A stretch of DNA of 64,000 nt from Pantoea rodasii (GCF_002095465.1 NZ_MLFP01000004.1:186001-250000); one strand, 5' to 3'; numbered from the stretch's first letter, positions 48,901-59,921 are shown. Numbers and translations: made by a program. Notes: generated from the letters alone by a model not told the origin.

Positions 48901-51462
48901 TCTTTAAAGGCGTCAGCTTTGATGTTGAACGCGTTGTCCAGTTTGGCCAGCGTCATCAGACGGATGAAGTTATCTTCTTCACGCGCTTTATCGGCGAAGC
49001 GAATCGGCTGTTCCGTCATATCAATAAAGGTACGTACGGCAATGGTGCCGTATGAGTGGCCTGCACCTTCCGCACGCTCTTTAAACAAACCGAGCAGTGG
49101 CACTTCTGCCTCGCCCTGAATTTTCAGCGAGCTTTGGTGCCAGTCAGCCGCCATCTGAGCGATAGCCGGGAAGCCCGCGCCGCCCACTGGGGTTTTGATA
49201 TTCGGGAAATACTTCTTCAATACCGGATCGTCGGTATTCAGGAAGTTAGGTTCAAAGAACTCACCACAGCTGTAGCTCTCTACGGTACAGAGACCCACTT
49301 TACCCATGGTTTTCATCAAGGCTTTTTCTGCGGCTTTGGCATAGCGCTTAAAGGCTTTGTTGCCTTCTTCGCCTTCGCCAAATTTCTCTTCCGCACGCAT
49401 CTGTACGCCCAACGGATAAACCGCTGACGCACCAAAGCCTAACGTGGCCGCGATGTGGTGCGAAGAGATGCTCTGACCGCTTTCTACTACCAGCGAGACA
49501 TCCAGACGCAGACCTTCCTGCACCAGACGCTGGTTAATCGCAGAGACCATCAGCAGCATTGGAATCGCCGCGTGCGTCGATGAAATGTGACGGTCGGTGA
49601 TCACCGCAATGCCGCCTTGCTGGCGAGCGAAATCTACGACCTGCTGTGCCAGGTTATCAATGGCGTTTTCCAGCGCGTTGGCGTTGGCCGCACGGCTAAC
49701 GATATCTTTGCCGACGACTGGCTCATACAGCATTTCAAAGCGCGCATAAGGCGCGACGGTTTGCTCGCGCAGACGCAGCATATCGAGGTGAGTCAGGATC
49801 GGCGTAGGCACGATAACCTGCTGACCTTTGCTGCGGCCGAGATGCGGTTTGGCACCCAGCGCCACGCGCAGCGTCATGCCGTCCGCTTCACGGATGGAGT
49901 CCAGTGGCGGGTTGGTGACCTGAGCAAAACGCTGTGAGAAGTAGTGCGCCATGCCGCCTTCGTGGTCGGACAGGCCATTGATGGCGTTGCCGTAACCCAT
50001 TGCCGAGATCTTCTCAGCGCCGGTTTGCAGCATCGGGTCCATCATGAATTTGAAGCTTTCCTGGTTATAGTAGTACGCCACAAAACGTTGATAGGTTTGC
50101 AGGTCACCACGATAACGCAGCGGTGAGCCGAGCTGTTCCGCCTGAATCTCTGGCAGATCGTGCAGGTCAACGCGTGCCGCACTCAGCAGTGAAAGGTAAT
50201 CTTTCTCTGCCGCCAGTTTTCCAGCGCTTCCACCGTGGTGTAAGAGCGTTTTCCTGGTGATCGTAATAGAGCATGCCGCCCGCTTCGATACGGCCGCGAC
50301 GCAGTACGCTTTCCGGTGGGAAGGCGATCTGGCCGGCTTCAGACATCGCACCGATGTATTCAGCGGTTTCAACCGAACGCAGCGGACGCAGGCCGAGGCG
50401 GTCAAGGCGCGCCCCGATCACTTCGCCGTTACCGAAGATCAACGCTGCCGGGCCATCGTTCTTCTCTTCATAAAGTGAGAAGTACTCCAGCATCGCGCGC
50501 ACTTCATTAGACAGCGAGGTGTCGTTTTCCCACGCGGGCGGCATCATCGACACCACGGCGTTGATCAGGTCGAGATTATCTTCCATCAAACGGCTGTGAA
50601 TGCTCTGGTCAAGACGTGAACTGTCGGACTGACCTTTTGGACGCACGATTTTCTTGCCGCGCGCCAGCATCAATGCCGCTTCTGCAATGCGGTTTTTACG
50701 ATCGGTGTTCAGCTCACCGTTGTGCGCCATCAGGCGGAACGGTTGCGCCATAGTGGTGTGCGGATCGGTGTTGGTCGAGAAGCGGGTATGGAAGAACAGC
50801 CCGCGCACCTGATGATCGGCATCGGTCAAATCTTTGAAGTAAGGAATCACTTCATTGGAGTTCAGGCGGGCTTTAAACACCTGCGTGCGCGAAGAGAGCG
50901 ACAGCGGATAGAGACCGCCAAATTCACTTTCAGTAAAGGCACGTGCTTCGATGTCGAGCAGCGCACGATAGATGTGGCGCTCGAATTCGAGTTGTTCTGT
51001 CACTTCCTGCGGTGCCGCAAAGATCCACTGCACAATCGGCAGCTGGAATTGCAGGGCGGCTGGACGCGTTACGCTGCCGTCCAGCGGCATGTCGCGCTTC
51101 ATCAGCACGGGGAAGTTATGGGCTGCGAGGGTTTCTTCGACCAGACGCTCAGCGTTCGCACGCAGTTCGGCATCTTTCGGCACAAAGAAGTTACCCACGC
51201 CAAAGCGACCGGCTTCCAGCGGTTGGCCAGTGACTTTACGGAAGAAGTTTAAAGAAAGGTCGACGTTGACACCTGCGCCATCGCCCACGCCCTCAGCAGA
51301 CATGCCGCCACGGTGGGGCACCGTGCACAGTGCGCTATGCGCCATCTGCAGGATCTCATGGGTCTGCTCGCCGTCCTTACGGGTAATAAACCCAACACCA
51401 CAGCTATCACTACCGGCTGAGGGATCATACAAACCATATGGATGAGGTTTTTGAGTGGACAT
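45933..51462 (-). CDS. Long-form glutamate synthase large subunit (two frameshifts)
   Basis: The repaired product is 1843 residues against about 1486 for E. coli GltB. After a 20-residue propeptide comes SCGVGFITRKDGEQTHE with the amidotransferase nucleophile Cys21; HTRFSTNTDPHTTMAQPFRL and MAHNGELNTD follow. The FMN/synthase domain (about 870–1350) has SGAMSHGALVAPAHE, GQGAKPGEGGQLP, SPPPHHDTYSIEDLAQLI and a cysteine cluster CVMAKNCNVKC (about 1270). The beta-helix contains SAGQSFGAFCNDG. About 200 extra C-terminal residues have no counterpart in GltB. Breaks lie near 50240 (one C missing) and at the T4 run 50217–50220; repair reads LTTTVEALEKLAAEKDYL. It makes glutamate from glutamine and 2-oxoglutarate. 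A CysJ-like reductase follows in place of gltD. Confidence 0.85.
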
Positions 51463-52348
51463 TGAGGGTCTCCTTAAACTGCTTTTGACATTACCTGCAT
51501 TATTTCAAGCACAGAGCACTGCTGCGTGCTGTATCAAATTCGTTTTCGCCGCTTAAACGCGGACGTCGCAATACCGAGCAAAGGCTCTCAAGAGAGTATG
51601 GTCTCGTCCTTGATGAGCTGCTCTTAACTTCCGGTCTCTTACGGGAGATAACTTGCATCCAGAGGGTGTTTCTTGCTGCATAGATATGCCGAGACACAGT
51701 CCCGACTGGAAAGCATCCAGCGGAATTCCAACTTATCGGGAAAGCGAACTCAGGTCAAATAGCCAGCTTTGTTGCGGTTAATAGGCTATTTTGACAATTA
51801 ACTTTATGATTATGAACAATTTATTACGTAAATAACTGTCAATCTGACGATTCTGATTCCCCTATGAAGTGTGAGCCGTCTCACTGTGAGGTACGCCTCA
51901 GATATCCAAACAATGCTGAATAACCGTACGTCATCAGCATAAAATTCTGTTAGCGCGGTTTCATGCACAGGATGTATCTGTTTTTCTTATGGCGTCATAT
52001 TTGAATCAAAAACGGTCTGTCATTAGTAAAATTAATCAGGAAGAGTGTGATTAAAACAGCGCTAAAGTTGAATGAATATGCAATAACGAGGCGCAACCAT
52101 CAGGTGAAATGGCTGCCGGGATGCTGAATAGCACGGGATGTCATGAAAGTGTCGCAAAAGCGCGGCCCTCCAGATTATTCAGTTGGCAGAATTAGTCAAG
52201 CAGTTTGCGCATAACGATGCGAACATCGGCGAAATCACCCTGTGGTGCACCATAATGAGGCAAACGCAGCGCGATATGAACAGGTGAGGCGGCGCAGTGC
52301 CGCGATAATTACGCTATCATGAGCCAGATTTCGTTCAGGGAGCTCGTG
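51463..52348. other. Long gene-free region between gltB-like gene and arcB
   Basis: An 886-bp divergent region. Part of it is the leader and promoter of the glutamate synthase gene: the AT-rich core near 51780–51845 contains TTGACAG on the minus strand. Two adjacent small hairpins lie at 51871–51884 (GTGAG/CTCAC) and 51887–51900 (TGAGG/CCTCA). CTCTCAAGAGAG is palindromic near 51588. In E. coli yhcC occupies this position; I see no remnant of it. A minus-strand open frame of 65 codons (51500–51697) lacks support. Confidence 0.6.
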
Positions 52349-54701
52349 ATGAAACAAATTCGTCTTTTAGCGCAGTACTACGTTGATTTGATGGTCAAGC
52401 TGGGGCTGGTGCGTTTCTCGCTACTGTTAGCCTCAGCCTTGGTGGTGCTGGCGATGGTGGTGCAGATGGCGGTCACCATGGTACTGCGTGGCCATGTTGA
52501 AAGCATCGACGTGGTGCGATCGGTGTTCTTTGGCCTGTTGATCACGCCCTGGGCGGTCTATTTTCTCTCGGTGGTCGTCGATCAGCTGGAAGAGTCACGC
52601 CAGCGCCTGACGAAGCTGGTCGATAAGCTGGAGGAGATGCGTACGCGCGATCTCGAGCTTAATCAGCAGATGAAAGAGACCATCGCCCAGCTTAATCAGG
52701 AAATTAACGACCGTATAAAGGCCGAGCAGGCGCGCGAACAGGTGATGGATAAGCTGCGCGAAGAGATGGCGCGTCGCGAGCAGGCGCAGATCGAGCTGGA
52801 GCAGCAGTCTTCCTTCTTACGTTCCTTCCTCGATGCCTCACCGGATTTGGTGTTCTATCGCAACATCGATAAGCAGTTCTCGGGCTGTAACCGCGCGATG
52901 GAGTTACTGACCGGCATGAGCGAGAAACAGCTGATTGGACTGACGCCGCGCGACATCTACGATGAAGATGCGGCCACCAAAGTACTGGAAACCGACGAGA
53001 AGGTATTCCGTCATAACGTCTCCCTGACTTACGAACAGTGGCTGCAATATCCCGACGGGCGCAAAGCCTGTTTCGAAATCCGTAAAGTGCCTTACTACGA
53101 CCGCGTCGGTAAACGCAGTGGCCTGATGGGCTTTGGCCGCGATATTACCGAGCGTAAGCGTTATCAGGACGCGCTGGAGAATGCCAGCCGTGAGAAGACC
53201 ACCTTTATATCTACGATCAGCCACGAGCTGCGTACGCCGCTGAATGGCATTGTCGGGTTGAGCCGCATTCTGCTGGATACCGATCTCAATCAGGAACAGG
53301 TCAAGTACCTGAAAACCATCCATGTCTCGGCCATCACCCTTGGCAACATCTTTAACGACGTGATTGAAGTGGACAAAATCGAGCGTCGCAAAGTGCAGCT
53401 GGATAATCAGCCGCTCGATTTCACCGGCTTCCTGGCGGACCTTGAGAACCTCTCAGGCCTGCTGGCGCAACCCAAGGGCCTTAAGTTTGTGATGGCGCCC
53501 GAGCTGCCGCTGCCCCACAAGATTTCAGCCGATGGCACGCGCCTGCGCCAGATCCTGTGGAACCTGATCGGCAATGCGGTGAAATTCACCCAACAGGGCG
53601 AAATCGTGGTGCGCGTGGCCTATCGACAGGACGAAACGCTGCACTTCGAAGTACAGGACTCCGGTATGGGCATCCCGCAGGAAGAGCAGGACAAGATTTT
53701 TGCCATGTATTATCAGGTGAAAGATCAGCACGGCGGCAAACCGGCGACCGGTACCGGCATTGGACTGGCGGTTTCTCGCCGTCTGGCGCAGGCGATGGGC
53801 GGTGATATCAGCGTCAGCAGCGCGCCGGGGCAGGGTTCATGCTTTGCGGTAGAGATCAAAGCCCCTCGCGTGGCCGATGAGGTTGAAGACGAAGATCTTG
53901 ATGACAATATGCCTCTTCCGGCGTTACACGTGTTGCTGGTTGAAGATATTGAGTTGAACGTTATTGTTGCCAGTTCGGTACTGGAGAAGCTCGGCTGCAG
54001 TGTGGAAGTGGCGATGACAGGCACTGAAGCGCTGGCGATGTTCGATCCGCAGGAATTCGATCTGGTGCTACTGGATATCCAGTTGCCAGATATGACCGGC
54101 CTGGATGTGTCGCGTGCCATTCATCAGCGCCATGCCGGCGTAATGCTGCCGCCGCTGGTGGCGCTGACCGCCAACGTATTGAAGGACAAAAAGAGTATCT
54201 CGATGCGGGCATGGATGATGTGCTGAGCAAACCGCTGGCGGTGCCGGCCCTTACGGCGATGATCAAAAAGTTCTGGGATTATCAGGGCGAACCGGAAGAA
54301 GAAGTTCAGGCGTCCTCAGACGAACACTCGCGCATGCTGCTCGATGTCGAGATGCTGGAGCAGTATATCGAATTGGTGGGCCCAGGTTTGATTACACAAA
54401 GCCTGACGATGTTTGAGCAGATGATGCCGGGCTATCTCGATGTGCTGGATTCCAACATGATGGCGCGCGATCAAAAAGGTATCGCTGAAGAAGGGCATAA
54501 AATCAAAGGTGCAGCGGGATCGGTCGGGTTGCTGCATCTGCAGAAGCTGGCAAAACAGATTCAGTCACCGGAACTGCCGGCATGGTGGGATAACGTGCAG
54601 GAGTGGATCGACGAATTAAAACATGAGTGGCAGCATGACGTTAACGTGTTACGCGAATGGGTTATCGAGCGGGAAAAATCTTTGGACGCCAGAAAAAATG
54701 A
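52349..54701 (+). CDS. arcB: Aerobic respiration control hybrid sensor kinase ArcB (two frameshifts)
   Basis: The repaired product is about 784 residues (E. coli 778). It has two membrane helices (about 23–77), a coiled-coil linker, a PAS domain (SFLRSFLDASPDLVFYRN), the kinase domain with His in STISHELRTPLNG, the receiver with Asp in LVLLDIQLPDMTG, and the HPt domain with His in EEGHKIKGAAGSVG. It phosphorylates ArcA when quinones are reduced. AGGGAG precedes the start at 52349. Breaks are at the A5 runs 54188–54192 (repair KDKKEYLDAGMDDV) and 54674–54678; the second repair ends the protein at EREKIFGRQKK, just before the hairpin of the antisense ArcZ gene. Confidence 0.95.
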
Positions 54702-54812
54702 CCCCAGTCGAAACTGGGGTGCGCGAATACTGCGCCAACACCAGGGAAATGGGTACTGCTGCTATCGTTAGAAGTCGAATGAATCAGCAACAGTATGGTA
54801 TTGGTTAACGCT
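54693..54812 (-). ncRNA. arcZ: Small RNA ArcZ, antisense to the end of arcB
   Basis: On the minus strand the run ATTTCCCTGGTGTTGGCGCA then GTATTCGCGCACCCC is the conserved ArcZ core, including its seed. It is followed by the terminator stem CCCCAGT/ACTGGGG and TCATTTTTT. ArcZ is an Hfq-dependent RNA that activates rpoS and represses flhDC, and is repressed by ArcA–ArcB. The location downstream of and antisense to arcB is as in E. coli. The 5' end is estimated from the about 120-nt E. coli length. Confidence 0.88.
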
Positions 54813-55579
54813 TCGAAATCACCTTAACAAATTCGCCAACGCTTGTGACAAGATTCATTAAATTGTGTGATGTTGAGCAGCGATTAAATACAGAAAACAT
54901 TAATTTGCTGACACAGTCAAGTAAGGAATTAATTTCTTTGCCGTATTGCACTATTTTTGACCAAATGTTCTGCTTTTTGCCTGAATTTCCTTCAGCCGAG
55001 AGCAGGAAAAGCCTGACAGCAGCACTGAAATTCTTAATCGGCCGAAAAATCGGAGTTAAGTAAGCTTAACGTGCTGATATAACTTGATAATTAAGGTTGG
55101 ACCGATGGGTTATCCAAAACGTTTTGGAAACCCTCTGCAGAAAGTTCCAGTTTCAGGTTTCGTGGCTTAATGTAAACCAAACGGAAGGTTAATTCCTTTA
55201 CCGGTAGCAGGGTTAATCAAGGTGATATGGAGGCGGTTTTAGCGGCAATTTTCGGAATGGTCTCGCTTATCATTGAGCATATTCAAATGCTTTGAAAGTT
55301 TATTGTTAAGTATTGTGAAAGTTTAAACGTGACCTACATCACATTGAGTTAAGTATTCGATGGTAAGCAAATTGCTGGGTTTTTCACCATGGAACCGATT
55401 CCTAAGAGATGGAAGTGCTTGATGTGATTGGCTCTAATAGAGGAACGATGATTGCGCAGGTAATAACTTTACCTCTAACTGTCACGCGCTGAGCGATAAA
55501 GTTTTGGCTAGGATCGCCGCTATTTGAAATCGTGACCCGAGTGATTGATTAATCCGGGAAACAGGTAAGAGAAAATTGT
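54813..55579. other. Gene-poor region between arcZ and mtgA
   Basis: A 767-bp AT-rich stretch where E. coli has elbB; no elbB remnant is visible. At 55113–55128 TCCAAAACGTTTTGGA is a perfect 16-bp palindrome, flanked by GGGTT and ACCC. A 72-codon frame at 54845–55063 has no recognisable features. The end of the region carries the mtgA promoter and its ribosome site. Confidence 0.6.
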
Positions 55580-56303
55580 ATGAGTAAGAGTAAAGGGAAA
55601 CTGGGGCAACGCATTAAAGTGCTGATTGCTAAAGTTCTGGTCGCCTGGCTGGGAATCTGGCTGGCCGGGATCGTGATCTTTGCCTTTTTACCGGTACCGT
55701 TTTCAGCGGTAATGGTTGAGCGCCAGTTGGGGGGCGTGGCTGAGCGGCCGTTTCGCCTATGTGGCGCATTCCGATTGGGTGAGCATGGATGAGATTTCGC
55801 CGTGGATGGCACTGGCGGTGATCGCCTCCGAAGATCAGAAATTCCCGGAGCATTGGGGTTTCGATATGGATGCCATCCAGCAGGTATTAGATAACGATGG
55901 ATCTGAACGGATGCGCGGTGCCTCAACGCTGTCGCAGCAAACGGCAAAAAACCTGTTCTTATGGGATGGCCGTAGCTGGGTGCGCAAAGGGTTTGAAGCG
56001 GGGCTGACGGTCGGTATTGAAACCGTATGGACCAAACGTCGAATCCTGACGGTGTACCTGAACATTGCGGAGTTTGGCAATGGCGTATTCGGGGTGGAAG
56101 AGGCCTCGCAACGCTATTTTCACAAACCGGCCAGTCGTTTAAGCATGTCCGAAGCAGCGTTGCTGGCGGCCGTCTTACCGAATCCGATTCGCTTTCGCGC
56201 GGATGCGCCATCGGGCTACGTACGGATGCGCCAGCAGTGGATCCTGCGCCAAATGCGCCAGCTAGGCGGCGAGGGTTATCTCGCGCGTTACAAGCTGCAT
56301 TAA
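55580..56303 (+). CDS. mtgA: Monofunctional biosynthetic peptidoglycan transglycosylase (frameshifted)
   Basis: The repaired product is 240 residues. One N-terminal membrane anchor ([20 protein letters not shown]) leads a GT51 glycosyltransferase domain: [17 protein letters not shown] with the catalytic Glu, [20 protein letters not shown], and [20 protein letters not shown]. It polymerises lipid II into glycan strands in the periplasm. The G6 run 55729–55734 has one base too many; removing it gives [20 protein letters not shown]. This is the only surplus-base break seen in the window. Confidence 0.95.
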
Positions 56304-56309
56304 CCGGGT

Positions 56310-56582
56310 TTAATCTTCGTCGAAGCCAGCTTCAAACAGTTCGATGACAGCAGCCAGCGCCTGCACTTCCTGCGGACCGTTGGCTTCAATCTCAATATGA
56401 CCGCCTTTGGCGGAATCGAGCATCAGCAGGGCAATCACGCTACTGGCTTCGGCTTCCGTGCCCGCCTCGTTACGCAGCAGCACTTCGGCATCAAAACTCT
56501 GCACCAACTCGAACAGCTTCATCGCCGGACGCGCATGCATGCCCAGCTTATTACGAATCTCAACGGTTTGCTTCACGGTCAT
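56310..56582 (-). CDS. npr: Nitrogen-related phosphocarrier NPr
   Basis: A 90-residue HPr-fold protein nearly identical to E. coli NPr. The active His is in [19 protein letters not shown] (His16). It relays phosphate from PtsP to PtsN (EIIA-Ntr). It overlaps the rapZ stop by four bases in the operon rpoN–hpf–ptsN–rapZ–npr. Confidence 0.98.
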   Translation of the reverse strand: MTVKQTVEIRNKLGMHARPAMKLFELVQSFDAEVLLRNEAGTEAEASSVIALLMLDSAKGGHIEIEANGPQEVQALAAVIELFEAGFDED

Positions 56583-57433
56583 GATTTGCGTTTTTCCAGG
56601 GTGCGATGGCGCGATTGCACGTTTTTACCGCGTGAACGGAAATAATCCGCCAGCTGTTCGGCGATGTAGACCGAGCGATGTTTACCGCCGGTACAACCAA
56701 TCGCGACGGTCAGGTAGCTGCGGTTGTTGGTTTCCAGCATGGGCAGCCACAACTCCAGATAGCTGCGCGTCTGGTAGATAAAGTTGTGCACTTCGGTATG
56801 GCGGTCAAGAAATGCGGCTACCGGACGGTCGAGACCGGTCATCGGGCGCAGCTTGGGATCCCAGTGTGGGTTTGGCAGGAAGCGCACATCAAACACGTAG
56901 TCGGCATCGATAGGAATACCGTGTTTAAAACCAAAGGATTCAAACACCATGGTCAACTCACGTTCGCGCTTACCCAGCAAACGTGTACGCAGCATTTCTG
57001 CCAGTTCATGCACCGACATCTCGGAGGTATCGATGATCAAATCAGCACGTGAGCGTAATGGCTCCAGCAGATCGTTTTCTTCATCGATGGCACTTTCCAG
57101 CGATAAATTCTTACTGGAGAGCGGATGCAGGCGGCGCGTGTCGCTGTAACGGCGGATCAGGGTGTTGCGATCGGCATCCAGGAACAGCAGCTGCGGCGAA
57201 AACGAATCCGGCAGATTATTCAGCGCGGCCTCAAACACCTCCGGCGATTCAGGCATATTACGCACGTCAATGCTGACGGCCGCCGAGATGTTGCGTTCCG
57301 TTAAGGTGTTTGCCAGCTCCGGTAACAACACGACCGGCAGGTTATCGACACAGTAAAAGCCCATGTCTTCCAGGGCCCGCAGCGCGACTGATTTTCCTGA
57401 GCCTGACCGACCGCTAACGATCATCAGCACCAT
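56579..57433 (-). CDS. rapZ: RNase adapter RapZ
   Basis: A 284-residue protein. Walker A is in [20 protein letters not shown], and the C-terminal RNA-binding domain includes [20 protein letters not shown]. It binds glucosamine-6-phosphate and guides RNase E to the small RNA GlmZ. The start is the ATG at 57433; a GTG precedes it. It overlaps npr by four bases. Confidence 0.97.
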   Translation of the reverse strand: MVLMIVSGRSGSGKSVALRALEDMGFYCVDNLPVVLLPELANTLTERNISAAVSIDVRNMPESPEVFEAALNNLPDSFSPQLLFLDADRNTLIRRYSDTRRLHPLSSKNLSLESAIDEENDLLEPLRSRADLIIDTSEMSVHELAEMLRTRLLGKRERELTMVFESFGFKHGIPIDADYVFDVRFLPNPHWDPKLRPMTGLDRPVAAFLDRHTEVHNFIYQTRSYLELWLPMLETNNRSYLTVAIGCTGGKHRSVYIAEQLADYFRSRGKNVQSRHRTLEKRKS

Positions 57434-57485
57434 CACATTTCTCCCGTTTTAAACCGGCGAACACGCCGGTAAATGTGTCTGTCGC

Positions 57486-57971
57486 TTAAGAGTGTTCTTC
57501 CTGAGCTTCTGTGATAATGGCATAGAGCTCTTCATCACTCTGTGCCGCACGCAAACGGCGGCAGACGGTTTTATCCGCCAGGCGTTTAGCGACCAGCGAC
57601 AGCGTATGCAAATGGGTTTTGCACTGGTCTGCAGGCACCAGCAGCGCAAACAGCAGGTCAACCGGCTGGTTGTCCACAGCATCAAAGGCAATCGGCTGAT
57701 CGAGGCTGATAAACACGCCAACGGCGCGCAGCGTATCCTCCTCCAGCTTGCCATGAGGAATGGCGATACCGTTGCCAATGCCGGTACTGCCCATGCGTTC
57801 ACGGGTCAGAATGGCTTCAAAAAGCGTCTGGTGCGGCAGATTGAGCTGCTTGGCTGCCAGCTCGCTGATAATTTCCAGCGCGCGTTTTTTGCTCTGGCAG
57901 TGTACGCCGCTACGGGTACAGTCCAGTGAGAGGACCGAGCTCAATTCCAGTGTCAGATCGTTGTTCATCAT
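57486..57971 (-). CDS. ptsN: EIIA-Ntr protein PtsN
   Basis: A 161-residue phosphotransferase-system EIIA domain. The phosphorylated His lies in MGSTGIGNGIAIPHGKLEED; CTRSGVHCQSKKRALEIISE and LLFALLVPADQCKTHLHTLS also match E. coli. It controls potassium uptake, phosphate sensing and stress according to its phosphorylation state. The start is one of two adjacent ATGs (57971/57968). Operon with hpf and rpoN. Confidence 0.97.
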   Translation of the reverse strand: MMNNDLTLELSSVLSLDCTRSGVHCQSKKRALEIISELAAKQLNLPHQTLFEAILTRERMGSTGIGNGIAIPHGKLEEDTLRAVGVFISLDQPIAFDAVDNQPVDLLFALLVPADQCKTHLHTLSLVAKRLADKTVCRRLRAAQSDEELYAIITEAQEEHS

Positions 57972-58130
57972 CGTTTCACTTGCGAGTTCACATAGCCGCA
58001 AGGTTAACGCCATTCATACCCCAATGGCGAGTCCCCTGTTGGCGCTTGCGCAGATGACAAAACGGGGCGGTTAACCCGCCCCATTTGCGCTCTGAGTGCC
58101 GAATCGGTCAGCACTCTGCAAGCATGAAGG

Positions 58131-58418
58131 TTAGTGTTTTTTCAGTTTGTCTTTGTGTTTAGTCAGCTGACGGGAAAGCTTGTCGATTAACCCGTCGATG
58201 GCCGCGTACATGTCTTCCGCTTCCCCTGTGGCGTGCAGCTCCCCGCCGTTGACGTGCAGTGTTGCTTCAGCAATCTGCGTCACCTTCTCCACTTTCAGAA
58301 CAATATAAACCTGATTGATACGATCAAAATAGTGTTCCAGTTTGGCAAATTTGCTATTTACAAATTCGCGCAGCGGTTCAGTGATTTCAACATTAAGTCC
58401 GGTAAGGTTTAGCTGCAT
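58131..58418 (-). CDS. hpf: Ribosome hibernation promoting factor HPF
   Basis: A 95-residue short-form HPF: MQLNLTGLNVEITEPLREFV, NSKFAKLEHYFDRINQVYIV and the basic tail SRQLTKHKDKLKKH. It binds the 30S decoding region and promotes 100S dimers in stationary phase. It lies 21 bp after rpoN. Confidence 0.97.
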   Translation of the reverse strand: MQLNLTGLNVEITEPLREFVNSKFAKLEHYFDRINQVYIVLKVEKVTQIAEATLHVNGGELHATGEAEDMYAAIDGLIDKLSRQLTKHKDKLKKH

Positions 58419-58439
58419 AGGTCTTCCTTCTTCGTTCGG

Positions 58440-59873
58440 TCAAACCAACTGTTTGCGCTGATTTGATGGCGGTATAGACAAAGACTCGCGATATTTAGCA
58501 ACGGTACGTCGCGCCACCATGATGCCCTGATCGGATAACATGGTGGTGAGTTTGCTGTCGCTCAAGGGTTTTGCGGGATTTTCCGCGGAGATCAATTTTT
58601 TCACCAGTGCGCGGATTGCCGTGGAAGAGGCTTCGCCACCGCCTTCGGTATTCACATGACTGGAGAAAAAATACTTTAATTCAAAGATGCCACGCGGACT
58701 ATGAAGATACTTTTGCGTGGTCACGCGAGAAATGGTGGATTCGTGCATGTCCACGGCCTGGGCGATATCCGCCAATACCATAGGGCGCATGTACTCCTCG
58801 CCTTGTTCGAAGAACGCCTGCTGCTGTTCGACAATGCAACGCGTCACTTTGAGCAGCGTGTCATTACGACTCTCGAGACTTTTAATCAGCCATTTGGCTT
58901 CCTGCAAATTACTGCGGATAAACTGATTGTCGGTGTCGTTTCGCGTTGATCCACCCATCGATGCGTAATGCTGGTTGATCTTCAGGCGTGGCAGGCTGTC
59001 AGAGTTCAGTTCAACCATCCAGCGCGTGCTGATTTTACGCACCAGCACATCGGGAATCACATACTCAGGTTCACTGGTATTGATGGATTGGCCCGGACGT
59101 GGGTCAAGAGACTGAATCAGCAGCATCGCTTCTTTCAGGACGTCTTCCTTGAGGCGTGTGACACGCATCAGGCTACGGAAATCGTGATTGGCCAGCAGAT
59201 CGAGATGTTCACTGACGATCAGGCGTGCTTCTGACAGCATCGGCGCATCGGCGGCATATTGGGAAAGTTGTACCAGCAGGCAGTCACGTAAGTCTCGTGC
59301 GCCGACGCCGACCGGATCAAAGCGCTGAACGCGCTTCAGTACCGCTTCAACCTCTTCCAGCGTCAGTTCATCATCACCAATACTGTCGCAAATATCCTGG
59401 ACAGATACCGTCAGATAACCGGTGTCGTCGATGGCATCGACAATGGAGGTGGCGATCGCACGGTCAGTATCGGTGAAAGGCGTCAGTTCTACTTGCCACA
59501 TCAGGTAATCCTGCAGTGACTGCGTGGTTTCGCCCTGATAGACCGGCAGTTCATCGTCCTGATAATCGTTGCCGGTGCCTGAAGGGGTACCAGCGGTGTA
59601 GATTTCATCCCAGGTGGCGTCAAGGGGCAACTCCTCTGGCATCTCTTTCTGTTCTAATGCTTCACGTGTGTCTAACGAGTCTTTTTCCTGAAACTCACGT
59701 GCCTCGACTTCTTCATGCACATCGGTTTGTTCAAGCAGCGGATTGCTTTCCAGCGCCAGTTGCAGTTCTTGCTGAAGTTCAAGCGTAGAGAGTTGCAGCA
59801 GACGGATGGCCTGCTGCAACTGTGGAGTCATCGCCAACTGTTGGCTGAACCTGAGTTGCAAACCTTGCTTCAT
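58440..59873 (-). CDS. rpoN: RNA polymerase sigma-54 factor RpoN
   Basis: A 477-residue sigma factor. Region I ([20 protein letters not shown]) contacts bacterial enhancer proteins, an acidic linker follows, and the helix-turn-helix and RpoN box ([12 protein letters not shown], about 455–466) recognise -24/-12 promoters. It is the factor needed by the sigma-54 promoter seen at 13829–13847. Same length as in E. coli; intact. Confidence 0.98.
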   Translation of the reverse strand: MKQGLQLRFSQQLAMTPQLQQAIRLLQLSTLELQQELQLALESNPLLEQTDVHEEVEAREFQEKDSLDTREALEQKEMPEELPLDATWDEIYTAGTPSGTGNDYQDDELPVYQGETTQSLQDYLMWQVELTPFTDTDRAIATSIVDAIDDTGYLTVSVQDICDSIGDDELTLEEVEAVLKRVQRFDPVGVGARDLRDCLLVQLSQYAADAPMLSEARLIVSEHLDLLANHDFRSLMRVTRLKEDVLKEAMLLIQSLDPRPGQSINTSEPEYVIPDVLVRKISTRWMVELNSDSLPRLKINQHYASMGGSTRNDTDNQFIRSNLQEAKWLIKSLESRNDTLLKVTRCIVEQQQAFFEQGEEYMRPMVLADIAQAVDMHESTISRVTTQKYLHSPRGIFELKYFFSSHVNTEGGGEASSTAIRALVKKLISAENPAKPLSDSKLTTMLSDQGIMVARRTVAKYRESLSIPPSNQRKQLV

Positions 59874-59921
59874 AATTCTGCTTGAATTTCCTAAGCAAAT
59901 GTCGTGTATGACGACACCTTA

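Noticed and set aside
48499..50126. Several plus-strand frames of 60–120 codons opposite the gltB-like gene
   Set aside because: They are antisense shadows of a GC-rich coding region with no independent features.
51500..51697. 65-codon minus-strand frame in the gltB-like leader
   Set aside because: No homology seen and no good ribosome site; it lies in the presumed promoter/leader.
54845..55063. 72-codon plus-strand frame between arcZ and mtgA
   Set aside because: No recognisable motif, weak start, AT-rich spacer; not counted as a gene.
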